Shown here piece after piece: positions 44,821 through 55,695 of a stretch of 64,000 nucleotides of DNA. The translations under genes were made by a program, and so were the position numbers. Below the pieces are notes generated by a model. That model saw nothing but the letters and a program-made list of their open reading frames with translations. It made no database searches and had not been told where the DNA came from. The stretch comes from Cutaneotrichosporon cavernicola (lineage: Eukaryota; Basidiomycota; Tremellomycetes; Trichosporonales; Trichosporonaceae), in contig NC_083398.1 in NCBI RefSeq assembly GCF_030864355.1, forward strand, positions 868,001-932,000, written 5' to 3'. Every line of letters starts with the position of its first letter. Within the stretch, counting starts at the first letter, position 1.

Positions 44821-46723
44821 TGTCTGCCGCGCTTCCCCAGTCCATCTCGCCCAACAACCCGATCGACGACCAGGCGGTCGTCGACACGCTTGCCGATCTT
44901 GGTGTCAAGCTCCCCGAGAACGAGGTCCCAGAGTATGCAGACTTCCTGAAAGGAGCGTGGGAGATCTGGAACAAGATCGATGGTGCCGACGACTACATCC
45001 CCACTGTGGACCTGGAGCGATTCCCGCGCGACAAGGTGCACCTCCCCTCCAAGGAGGAGAACCCTACTAACGGGTGGGCATGGAAGGTCACCATCGAGGA
45101 TAAGCAGGGCAAGGGGGGCTTGTTGGCAGGCAAGACTGTGTGCCTCAAGGTAAACGATGATGAGTGACAGCGCTGACAGTAGGATAACGTCGCGGTCAAG
45201 GATGTGCCGGCAATGCTGGGCACCGACTTTTTCGGCGACTGGACGCCCAACACGGACGCGACGATCGTGACCCGCATCCTTGAGGCTGGAGGCACGGTGC
45301 TCGGCAAGGCCATGTGCGAGAACATGTCGTTGTGGGGTGCGTCCGGCTCGGCATCGACGGGGTTGATTCACAACGCCCGCGCGCACGGATACTCGGCTGG
45401 CGGGTCTAGTTCGGGCACGGGAGTGCTTGTTGCCAGCGGCGCAGTGGACATGGGTATTGGTGGTGACCAGGGCGGCTCGATTCGACTTCCAGCTAGCAAG
45501 AATGGAATTGTTGGACTCAAGCCGACCCATGGACTGGTGCCATACACGGGTATCGCAAGCTTTGAAGCAACGCTTGACCACACTGGGCCGATGACGAGGG
45601 TGAGTTCATGGAGAGGACACAGGCCAGAGTAGGAATGTGCCAATACTGACCGTAGACTGTGCTCGACAACGCGCTCTTCCTTCAGGCGATCGCCGGCGCG
45701 GACGGGATCGACGACCGCCAAGGCGCAGGCTGTCCGTTCCCCGACAACGTGCCGGACTATCCCGCACTGGCCAAGAAGGGCGTCGAGGGGCTCAAGATTG
45801 GCCTCTTGACCGAGGGCTTCAACTGCCCGATGCACGACAAGCGCGTCAGTGAGGCGGTCGAAAATGCCGCTCAGCGCTTGTCTTTACTTGGTGCGACGGT
45901 TGAGCACGTCTCCATGCCGACACACAGTGAAGGACCTAGCCTATGGGTTGTCATTGGGCGCATGTCGGCGACCGTTTCTTGGGGAGGAAAGGCGTGCGGG
46001 CGCCACCAGCTGTACATGAACGACCTCACTTTGAAGACGGTTCCAATGACACAGGAAAAGTTTGACCACTTGTTCACCTCGGGTGTCAACACCTTTGTCA
46101 ACGGCGAGTATGCGTGGAAGCACATGTCACCCACGTTACTGGGCAAAGCGTACAACCTGGTGCGCAAACTGCGTGACGAGTACAATGCCGTGTTGGCAAA
46201 GTACGACGTGCTTGTCATGCCCACGATCCCCTTTTTGGCTCCGCGACTTGCGGAACCCGGGTCAGGTCCTACTGAGCTTATGAAGAGCGCGACTGGTTTG
46301 ACGTCCAACACGTCTCCTTTCAACCTGGTGAGTACCGTAAATCCCGGCGTGAGGCAGTGCAGTGGTCAGTGGGCAGAGGGCAGTGGGCAGAGGGCAGTGT
46401 GGGGCATGTGCGGAACCGAGATCTGCCAAACAACCAAAGACGGAAACGGGCAGGGGTCTCCGGCAGGGTGGCTGAACGCCACTCACCTGCGCCATCTGTT
46501 ACCTAGCTAGGACGGGTTAAACTGGGAATCATCGAGAGACTAACTCTACCAGACGGGATTGCCTGCGCTCTCCCTCCCCATTGGCAACCTGCCGTCAACG
46601 GATGACAGTGCGGTGCAACTTCCCGTTGGGATGCAGATCGTCAGCAAGGCTTTCCGCGAGGACCTGGTGTATCGCGTTGCTTATGCTTGCGAGCAGCAGT
46701 GCGTCAAGCCGGTAGAGGCGTAA
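44821..46723 (+). CDS. Amidase-signature hydrolase (acetamidase type)
   Basis: Ser–cisSer–Lys amidase that releases ammonia from small amides. Seen: catalytic Lys in TVCLKDNVAVKDVP (rebuilt across an intron); cis-Ser in HGYSAGGSSSGTGVLVASG; nucleophile Ser in GGDQGGSIRLPASKNGIVGLKPT; HTGPMTR; and the C-terminal TGLPALSLPIGNLP followed by QLPVGMQIVSKAFREDLVYRVAYACEQ. Four exons; introns at about 45150–45182, 45600–45656 and 46328–46552. The last is 225 nt, far longer than usual, and contains imperfect 'cagtgggcagaggg' repeats. Length about 530 aa, typical of fungal acetamidases. The start at 44821 follows 'ctagaga'. It may share regulation with the divergent methyltransferase gene. Confidence 0.92.
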
Positions 46724-48785
46724 GACGTAAGACGTAATTAATGCATAAACGTAAACAGAGCAGGCAGGGGAAGGGGGCCCGTGGATGTGGTCGTCGTCGT
46801 AGTCGTAGTCGTAGTCAATACTTGGGCGGTGCTGGGAAGGAATAGGGTTGTCGTTACGTTTCACTCTCATTCCCGAACTTTACGCAATGGTATATTCAAG
46901 ATTTAGAGAGTGTTATTGGCTGATTCAAAGTATCTCAATGCCAAGACTAAAGAAACATGCACAGACCCTTTACAAGGCACTCGAAAGCGCCCATCCAAAG
47001 CGACTTTATAGGATTCTAAAGCGAGTTTGAGAAGGAAGTGATTGTGAATCGGGATCGCGACAGGACCAAACAGGATAACCCAAGCTCAAATGGGGAACCT
47101 CTTTTGACCCATGGCCCCCGAGTATTATACACTGCCACTTGCTTGATCGTCCACAAACAGATTGAGGATCAAGAAGGCGATTCTTTTTGGGCTGAGACTG
47201 GTGATCGTAGGTGGTTTGTATGGTTGAAGAAGGAAGAGAACAATGAAGAGGTGGTCCGATCACGTCCGTCCTGTGTGGTCAACCTTTGACGCGTCACAAA
47301 ACGCCGTCGCGGTTCAGGAACGGATATTCAGGGATTGATCCGAAAGCCAACCGGATATCCCGCATCCTTGGCTATTTAGCCAGACTCTCACGGTCACTGA
47401 CCCTGTTCATTTTCCTGACTGCCCTGGCACATCCGCAATGGGAGTGAAGGACTGTGTGCAACACAGCTTGAGACGCGACTTGAATCACGTTCTGGGATCT
47501 GGGATCTGGCATCTGGGATAACTGACTCACTGCCTCACTGCCCCACCGCACAGACTCACTTGGACAACCTCCCAAAACGCAGAGTTCATTGTCGAGCTGG
47601 ATCGCATAGAGAGAGTCCATTGTTCTGATTGTGTAGATCTGGGTCTAATGTTACGAGTGCCTTGTCATGTCCATTCAATCAATAGAGGGTCAAATATAAA
47701 GTAACGCTTCCCATTAAAGCTAGGATACTCTAGGATGACCAGAATATGCCCAGAATGCTCAGGTTGCCTCTTTCCGAAATTGGAACAAGGTGTCCAACTC
47801 GAGCTGTATAATCCTATATCCCTAGTCAGCTAGTTGGGACTGCAAACTCCCTGCGTGTCAAGTTTGTTACGTCCTTTACGTACTTGCTCTTACCTGAGTT
47901 GCCCATCAGGGTAGGACTCGGATCACTGACAAGGTTGGGTACGTTTGGTGCCTAAAAGTCAGGGTTAAACAGAGAACGCGTGGTTGCATTCCTGAGCGTG
48001 AAGTTGTAGGTTGAGGGCTTGCAGTGGTGGATTCGTTTGGCCACTCCCAGTGGGTTCCCCCCCCCCCCCCCCCCCCGCCCTTCCTCATCCCATGGATCCA
48101 TTCATGGTCGTCGCCGTCTTGGCAAGTTGGATCCAGATCCCGCGCCCCTCCCTCCTTCCTCCCTCCTTCATACTCATCGCTCATCCTTTGTGTTCATTCA
48201 ACTTCCCCCAACACTCTACTTTAACAATCTCACTCTCATTTCATCAGCATCACTCTTTTCAATCATTACATCAACTCAGACGTCGCCTCTAAACTCGGGC
48301 CAGAGTTTCTAGGGTCGCTCTCGCTCGCCCCACACACAGACACCTTGGTCATTCCTTTCTATTCCTGTCTTGTTCAGCACAGCCTAAACGTCAAGGCGCA
48401 CCCCTCGTCTTCCATTCTTTCACCTCTGGCCCCCATTCAAAGCACTGGTTCAAGTGTTACTTGACACTTTGATCTCGTACAGTTCTTAACTCGCACTCGT
48501 TCTGTGCCATTCACCCCGTCCCGCCGGCCCACGCTCCTTCTTCAACGCACAGCTGTACAGCCAGTGTTACCCACGGTTCATCTTTTGGCCTTGGTCCACA
48601 ACTACCCACGACCACTTGATCCTTTGTGAGCACCACTCTTAAACCCCTCTCAACTTGACCTCTCTCTCCCTATCTCTATCCTTTTTGTCGCCAAAGTCTC
48701 GCTTCATTCCAAAACCCACCCTCATCGACAAATCACCCCTCGAGGGACACAGTGTCTGACTCTTTAGGTCATCCATCTCCTCGCC
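46724..48785. other. 2-kb intergenic region and long CT-rich leader of the oxidase gene
   Basis: No supported gene. It contains a run of about 20 C at 48057–48076. From about 48110 to 48785 it is strongly C/T-rich, like a long 5' leader. Short 'gtagtcgtagtcgtagtc' repeats occur near 46797–46815. Frames at 46848–47289 lack motifs and have codon use unlike real genes here. Confidence 0.5.
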
Positions 48786-50898
48786 ATGCTCCTCTCTCCC
48801 CTGGTCCTGTTGGCGTCGACCGTGTCCGCGGTCGCCAGCCGCAACCCGCACCCCCACAACAGCCATCACCGCTCGCGCCGTGGACCTTCCTCTGGCGACA
48901 TCGGGTTTGATGACGATGCGCCAGCCGGAGGCTTCCGCGTCATTGGTGACTCTGGTGTCTCTGCACAGATGATGTTCCTCGGCACCAAGAATACCGTCTT
49001 CATCTTGGATAAGACGGAGAACAACAAGATGACCTTGACAACCAACGGTATCACCCACCCCGCTTGGGGTACCTCGTTTGACCTTCGCACCAACAAAGCA
49101 ACTGCAATGGAGGTCACCTCGAATTCCTTCTGTGCAGGTGGCTTCAACCTTGGTGACGGGTCTTTTGGCACATGGGGTAGGTCTTGAACCCTGGACCAAG
49201 ATGTCTGACCTCAGGTGGCAATCAGCCCGTCACGTACAATGGTGAGGCGGTCAACGACAAGGTTAAGAACCCCTCTGGCGCCAACCCCTTCACCAACGCG
49301 GACGGCGGCCGTGCCGTCCGCGTCATCACTCCCTGCGACGACGGTAACTGCGGCTGGCAGGAGGGTGGTGACGCCCTGACCATGGCCAAGAAGCGCTGGT
49401 ACCCGACCATCGAAGCCCTCGCCGAGGGTAACGTCATGGTCATCGGCGGCGACGAGAACGGCGGTTACGTTAGCACCTTTGCGCAGAACACGCCATCGTG
49501 GGAGTACTGGCCAAAGCAGGAGTCTGGTGCCATCGACATGGCGTTCCTCAACGACACTGTACCCGTTAACCTCTTCCCTCTCACTTGGCTCCTCCCCAGC
49601 GGCAAGGTCTTCCTCCAGGCTGCTTACCGCACCATCCTCTACGACATTGCCACACGCACCGAGCACAACCTCGTTGACATGCCCTACGCTCAGCGCATCT
49701 ACCCTGCGTCGGGCGCTGCGGTTATGCTCCCTCTTACCCCTGCCAACGGTTACTCGGCCGAGCTTCTTTTCTGTGGCGGTTCAAACATTGACCTGAGTAA
49801 CTCGACTGACGGCGGCGCTGGCTTCGACGTCACAAAGGTCCCTGCCGACAACACGTGCGTTCGCATTCGTCCCGACGACGAGAGCCCTGTGTACACCGAC
49901 GACGACAACCTTCCGGAGAACCGGTGCATGGGCCAGCTCATTTACCTCCCCGATGGCACCATGTGGATGGGCAATGGTGTTGGCATGGGCACTGCTGGTT
50001 ACGGCAACAACAACTTCTCCATCGGCCAGAGCTACGGCCAGGAGCCGCTCTACATGCCCGCTGTCTATGACCCCAACGCTCCTGCTGGCAAGCGCTTTTC
50101 CCGCGACGGCCTCACTGCTTCGACCGAGGAGCGCATGTACCACTCGACGGCCATTCTTCTGGCCGACAGCTCCGTCCTCATCTCGGGCAGCAACCCCAAC
50201 GCCGACGTCACGGATGTCCAGTGGGGCACCAAGTACAGCGTCGAGAAGTGGTACCCCACTTGGTACAACCAGAAGCGGCCCGAGGCCAGCGGCTTCCCCA
50301 AGTCTCTGTCTTACGTGAGTCGTGACGTTATACAGAGCTGACACCACAGGGCGGCGACTCTTGGAACGTTTCCTTCACGGACACGACGGCTGACCCCGGC
50401 AAGGTCAAGGTCGTCGTCATCCGCACTGGATTCAGCACCCACGCCATGAACATGGGCCAGCGCTACCTCGAGCTCGAGACTTCGTTCTCGCATGACGTAG
50501 AGTCTGGCGAGATCACCATGATCGTCTCACAGATGCCTCCCAACCCCAACGTCTTCCAGCCTGGTGCTGCGATGATCTTCCTGGTTGTCGATGGTATTCC
50601 TTCCATGGGCGAGGTACGTTTGTTCAATCCTGCGTTGCTGACATTCTAGATGGTCATGATCGGCAATGGCAAGATTGGCACGCAGCCCATCGCAGCCAAG
50701 ACCACTCTTCCGCAGCCCGTCGTTATCGCCCCAAGCCAGGCCTCGGTCGACAACAACGCCAACATTACCGAGTCGGAGAACAAGCATGGCGTTCCAGACC
50801 ATGGCTCGGCCGCCAAGAAGCCATCGTCGGCCTCTAGCCTGGCCACCCCCCTGCTCAGCCTGGTTGCGGGCCTCATGACCTCCCTTGTTTGGATGTAA
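48786..50898 (+). CDS. Glyoxal oxidase-like copper radical oxidase, secreted and probably GPI-anchored
   Basis: Extracellular oxidase that makes H2O2 while oxidising aldehydes such as glyoxal. Seen: signal peptide (MLLSPLVLLASTVSAVAS); FRVIGDSGVSAQMMFLGTKNTVFILDKTENN; the Cys of the Cys–Tyr cofactor in NSFCAGG; WYPTIEALAEGNVMVIGG; YPASGAAVMLPL with a copper-ligand-type Tyr; YHSTAILLADSSVLISGSNPN with the ligand pair Tyr-His; and a C-terminal galactose-oxidase-like domain (RTGFSTHAMNMGQRYLEL). It ends with a Ser-rich stretch and a hydrophobic tail (LATPLLSLVAGLMTSLVWM), a GPI-anchor pattern. Four exons, introns at about 49175–49214, 50314–50350 and 50614–50649. About 665 aa. No WSC or carbohydrate-binding module is present. 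Confidence 0.9.
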
Positions 50899-51428
50899 TG
50901 TCCACCACCCAACACCGCATCGCTCGACGTACAACCGACATCCATTCATTCCTTTCTCCGTCACGGTGGTGTTCATGTGTGTCCATACAAACAATATCTG
51001 CAGCCGATGAACAATAATTTGACAATAATTTGTGTCCAGTTGGGTTCCAGAGATGGAGAGCTTGCAGGACCGGGTGCAGAGTGGCCGACACGTGAGAATA
51101 GCAGGCAAGTGGCGGAAGACGGAGTCTACCCATACTATTCCAGTCCAGTCCTGCAGGATCGTTCAAGGGGGGTGGCTGGCCGGAAGTAATCAGCCACGTG
51201 GCTGGCGGGTGGAGCCTGTAGCCGGAAGCACCGACTTGCATCACACCTACCAGATTGCGCACCAAGTGCTCACAACAACTGACTGCAGGTTGTCGACAGA
51301 CTGCTCAAGATCCTCTCGCTATCCTAGCGCCCAGGTCAGTCGGCTCGTTGGATCCACAATTCTACTCTGCATAGGCACACTGCTCCCCTATCATGGTACA
51401 GACTGTTACGAAGCAAGCATCTTGCTCT
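50899..51428. other. Intergenic region, convergent genes
   Basis: 530 bp between the 3' ends of the oxidase and isocitrate lyase genes; both 3' UTRs must lie here. No gene or structured repeat seen. Confidence 0.5.
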
Positions 51429-53320
51429 TTACAACTTGGGCTTGGACGCGAACTGGTTCTCGGAGTTATAAGTTCCCATAGAACGGGTCGACGAGATTCC
51501 GCCCGTGACGGTCGTGAGGAGCGAGTCGGCGTAGTCGGCACCCGACCACTTCTGGTGAGTGAGGACGTCGCAGCCAATGTCGCGCTCCCGGCGCTGGATG
51601 AGCTCAACGTAGGCCTTCATGCCCTCCTTGGCAAAGTTCTGCGCGAACAGGTCGGAGATGTAGGCGTTCGAGTGGAGACCCGCGAGGGTGATGAACTGCG
51701 ATGGGTTAGCGAATACTCTATTATGTGTCCTGCCGTCGAGCTGCGATATTTACCTGGAAGACAAACTTCTGTCAGCGCTGTTCACGGGAGTTGGAGATGA
51801 GAAGAGATCGGGGGTATGATGGTGGAGAGACTCACTCCGAGCTTGCCGAGGTCCCAGACGAACGACTGCATCTCCTTGGCGCCGAGGCCAGCGGCGTCCC
51901 AGTTGAACGAGGGCGAGAGGTTGTACGCGAGCCACTGGCCGGGGACCTGGGCGTGAACGCCGTCCGCGAACTCCTTGGCCTGAGCGTAGATGGGGCTCTT
52001 GGTCTCCATCCAGATGAGGTCGGCGTGGGGAGCAAACGCAATCGCACGACGGATGGCGCACTTGGTGCCACCCTGAAGACGGAAGTAGCCCTCACGAGTG
52101 CGGGGCGCAGACCAGTCCCAGAAGGGAAGGGTCTTGAGGCCGGCAGCCTTGGCGAGGCGGGTCGACTCAGAGTTGGAGGCACCCTCGGCCTGCTGGAGGA
52201 ACTGGGCGGGGTTGACACCCTGAGCCTTGAGCGCGGCGGCGAGAGTGTCGTTGTAGAGCTGGAGCTTGGCCGAGACGGTCCAGTCGTCCTCGATCTTCTG
52301 GAGAGCAGCACCGTTCTTGCCGGCGGCCTCAGCCTCGTTCATGAGCTCGGCAAGGGGGCGGAGGTTGGGGTTGGTCGAGCCGAGGATAGAGGCGTGGTCG
52401 CGGGGGTCGATGTTGGTGGTGATGAGGGTGGCAGCCTCCGAGTCGGTACGGGCGACGACAAGGTTCTGGGTGCCCATAATGTCGCACTGGAGACGCATGG
52501 CAATGAGACGGTTGATGTGCTCGGAGATGGGAACAAGGACCTTGCCGGCCATGTGGCCACACTTCTTGGTACCAGGGGCCTGGTCCTCAATGTGGATACC
52601 GGCGGCACCGGACTCGACCATCATCTTGGTGAGCTTCATGACAGCGGTGAGACCACCGTGACCAGTGTCGGCGTCGGCGACGATGGGGCGGAGGTAGTCG
52701 ATGTAAGCTCCGGGGTCCTCACCCTTGGCAATGGCAGTGCTACGGGTGTAGCGCTGCTTGCGGTCGTGGTAGAGCTGAGCAGTGAAGAGCTGAGCGACCT
52801 TGTTGGGGACAGTGTTGGAGGGGTAGTCTAAAGTTGTTAGCGATGCTCGGCAAAATGTGGCTCACCGGCAAGGTCCGGGCCAGGCTCAAGCGACGACGAA
52901 GCAGTCGAAGAGCACTGCCAGCCCGAGACGTAAACAGTCTCGAGGTGCTTGGCCATCTGGGTGATCTGGACGGGGTCCAGACTGTATTGGTCAGCCAAAT
53001 GTTCTCGATTGTGAAAACTCACGCGCCGTAGGTGAACGAGCAGCCACCGCCCTCACCGCGAGCCTTGGTCTCGAGGAGCTTGTAGAGCTTCTGGGCGGTA
53101 AAGTCGGAAGCGTACTTCTGCTGGATAGTGCCGCGCTTGGACACGACATCGGCAGCAGTGTAGGGGCGCTTAGTGCGGCCAAAGCGAGGGAGCTAGAGTA
53201 GTCAGTATCGGTGGTGATGAAAAGGTGGGTTGAGTGAGGGATGATGACGTCGAAACTAACCTTGAAGAACTCCTCGACGGCCTTGACCTCGTCCTGGAAA
53301 GTCTTGATCTCGGCCTGCAT
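51429..53320 (-). CDS. ICL1: Isocitrate lyase (glyoxylate cycle)
   Basis: Cleaves isocitrate to succinate and glyoxylate, allowing growth on C2 compounds and fatty acids. Seen: [47 protein letters not shown]; the catalytic loop [62 protein letters not shown]; and [11 protein letters not shown]. Six exons, including a 15-nt micro-exon (51754–51768, KFVFQ) between GKLG and FITLAG. The start is ATG 53320 in good context. The C-terminus is SKPKL; PKL is not a standard PTS1, so glyoxysomal import by that route is uncertain. About 530 aa. Confidence 0.95.
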
Positions 53321-55695
53321 TGTTGGAGATGTGTGTTTTTGGGTGAGAGGGAGGGGGGTTGGTTGAGGAGAAAGAGAAAGCAAAAGTCGAGTTGGAGCTC
53401 GGTCTTTATGAAGTATCACGAGATTCGAGACAGCTGATGGCGTTAATAGTCTAGATGGGGGATTAACAGAGCCACACTACTGGGTCGGGTGAGAAGCGGT
53501 CAACGACCCGTAACGACCTTGTGAATCCAACAATGCAATGGTCCAACCAAAGTTCGAGGGGACATAGCTCCAACAAAGATCCACCGAAATGTTACATCAG
53601 GCCCTTCGGCTACTTTGTGGTGCCGACAAGCCGTTGTCCGGTTCCATTACAACCCGGAAGCTACTACTACCAACAAACCTCCTTGTACCCGACCACCTGT
53701 CCCCTCCTCCCCTACACAGAATACAAATCGTTTCTCTGCTCGTAACCCTGCTTCCCCCCCCCCCCTCCCCCCCACCCCAATACCCCCAATACCTCCCCTC
53801 CACACTCATACCTCATGTTGCCCTTGAGCCGACGTACCTCGCCTGGCCAAAGGTCAGCCTCCTTCCAGGCACATTATCACAGCCGATCAACTCCATCACT
53901 CATCAGCCATCGGGCTGAGCCATGTAAGCCACAGGATAGGCCCTCCCTGCCATCGCACTACAATGCCGCAATTACCGCAAGAGCATCAACCCATGAGCAG
54001 AAGAGCAGAGGGGGTTCTAAAATCTCAAACAGGCTCACATGATCGCGTACAAGGCGTGGATAGGTGGCGATAATGAAATCGCGGAGTTACTCGGATTTTG
54101 ACAATTTCCCTTAGTTCTTCCTAAAAGCCCGTCCCTCCGCCCCCTCCGCCCCCTCCGCCATTTGTACCATTTTCCATTCTCCACTAGATTTGATTCAACA
54201 CGCAGTTACATCACCGCTCTGTTAATACCCTTGCTCGCTCTTTCGTGCCTCCGGTATCCGGTCTACTCCCGTGGCCGTTTGCTCCTGCCGTTCCGACCGA
54301 CCGGCCGAGTAGTCGCGTGAGTCGACATCCATGTTCGAGTCACACAAACTTGTTGCTCGTCCGTCGCCTATCCAAGCCTGGACGCTAGTTTCGGATTTGT
54401 AGCGCCGAAACTGTAAAGAGCACTCGATGTGATCAGCAACCATGTACTCAACGCCGAAACCCCCTTTCAAGGCTTGCAACTTTTGACGTTGGTGAGGCAG
54501 TATCCTCCACTCCTACGCCAAACTTTGTGCAATGGCCGCCTGACCGCACATGCGCAATGTCTCTCACTTGTTCCCAGCTTTGTCACTCAGCTGTCTTGTG
54601 AGGCGATCACCGTCGTGGCCACAACCCTAACTAACGCACGCTCCGCATCCCCTTTTACACATGTCAGCACAGGGAGTGGCAGAAACTTGGAGACCAGTCG
54701 TACTGTTTATTGTAAATACTCATCATGTTTATGTTCAAGCATCGACCACGAACCGAAAGGCAGACCTCCCTCCGAAAACAGATGTCAAAGTCATGCGACC
54801 TAATGTCGCGCGCGACAGACTAGACTCTGTGTTCATAGATGAGGAGGATTCAGGGTTGCCTCAGCCTCCACCTCCACCTGTGGCTGAATGGCTCCACGGG
54901 GTTCCTTCTGCCTTGAGTATTACATTACAGCCCTGGTAAACGTGGATCGGAACCGCATCTTTGGCCGTTGTTCCGAAGGAGTGACAACAGATGACACGGG
55001 TGTTCAAGGATTCCCATGCCCTCTCACTCTGTCATTGCCTGAGCAAAAATGGGTTCCGCGGCACGAATCCCGGCAATTGACTCTTGCCGATGACCGATTC
55101 CTCTACTTACTACTCTGGTCTTATCTTGATTATGCCCTGATGTGACTTGTTCACGTCTTGCTTGTAGCACCAAATGACACGGCCTGGCATCTCGGTCTTC
55201 CTTTATTTTTGTTAGACTGGTCGTGCGTTTTTCGAGTGACATCCAATCGTGCGGTAACGTTTGCTCGCATTAATCTGCACTGATCTCTCGCATCTTACCA
55301 CATGTGGTGTGTGGTGACTCGGATCAGATGTGCTTCTCAAGGTGCGAATAAAACTTGACAGCTTTCACAGTCAATTGCGTCAGCACTTGCAGCTCAATCT
55401 CAAACGCATATCAAGTGCACTGCTCTTCGGCACGACCCCTACTGCCCGCAGACTTTCGGGAAGCCTACTATTGGCGGTCATGTCGAGTACTTCGCTTTGT
55501 GCGGTCAAGGATGAGCGCTCAAGTTGAGACCCACAGCTGGTCCGATTGCCCACGTGTCGTAGATCATCTATCAGACGTAAGCTCACGTGGCTTGTGTTGT
55601 TCTTGACATACCTCCACTTGTCAGCTCCCAAAGTTTCCGCACCTCACCCTTCCTGACACCTTCCTTCATCCTTCTCGCCCACATTTGGTGCTGCA
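53321..55695. other. 2.4-kb divergent intergenic region between ICL and PUS7
   Basis: No supported gene. C-rich runs at about 53750–53785 and 'ccgccccctccgccccctccgcc' near 54135 are low-complexity. Frames at 54430–55600 are weak, overlapping on both strands and lack motifs. The region upstream of ICL1 may hold carbon-source control sites, but none was recognised with confidence. Confidence 0.5.

Noticed and set aside
46848..47289. Short frames after the amidase gene
   Set aside because: Weak codon bias, no motif, overlapping on both strands; treated as intergenic.
51725..52831. 368-codon plus-strand frame over isocitrate lyase
   Set aside because: Antisense shadow of a highly conserved enzyme exon; Leu/Gly/Glu/Val composition only.
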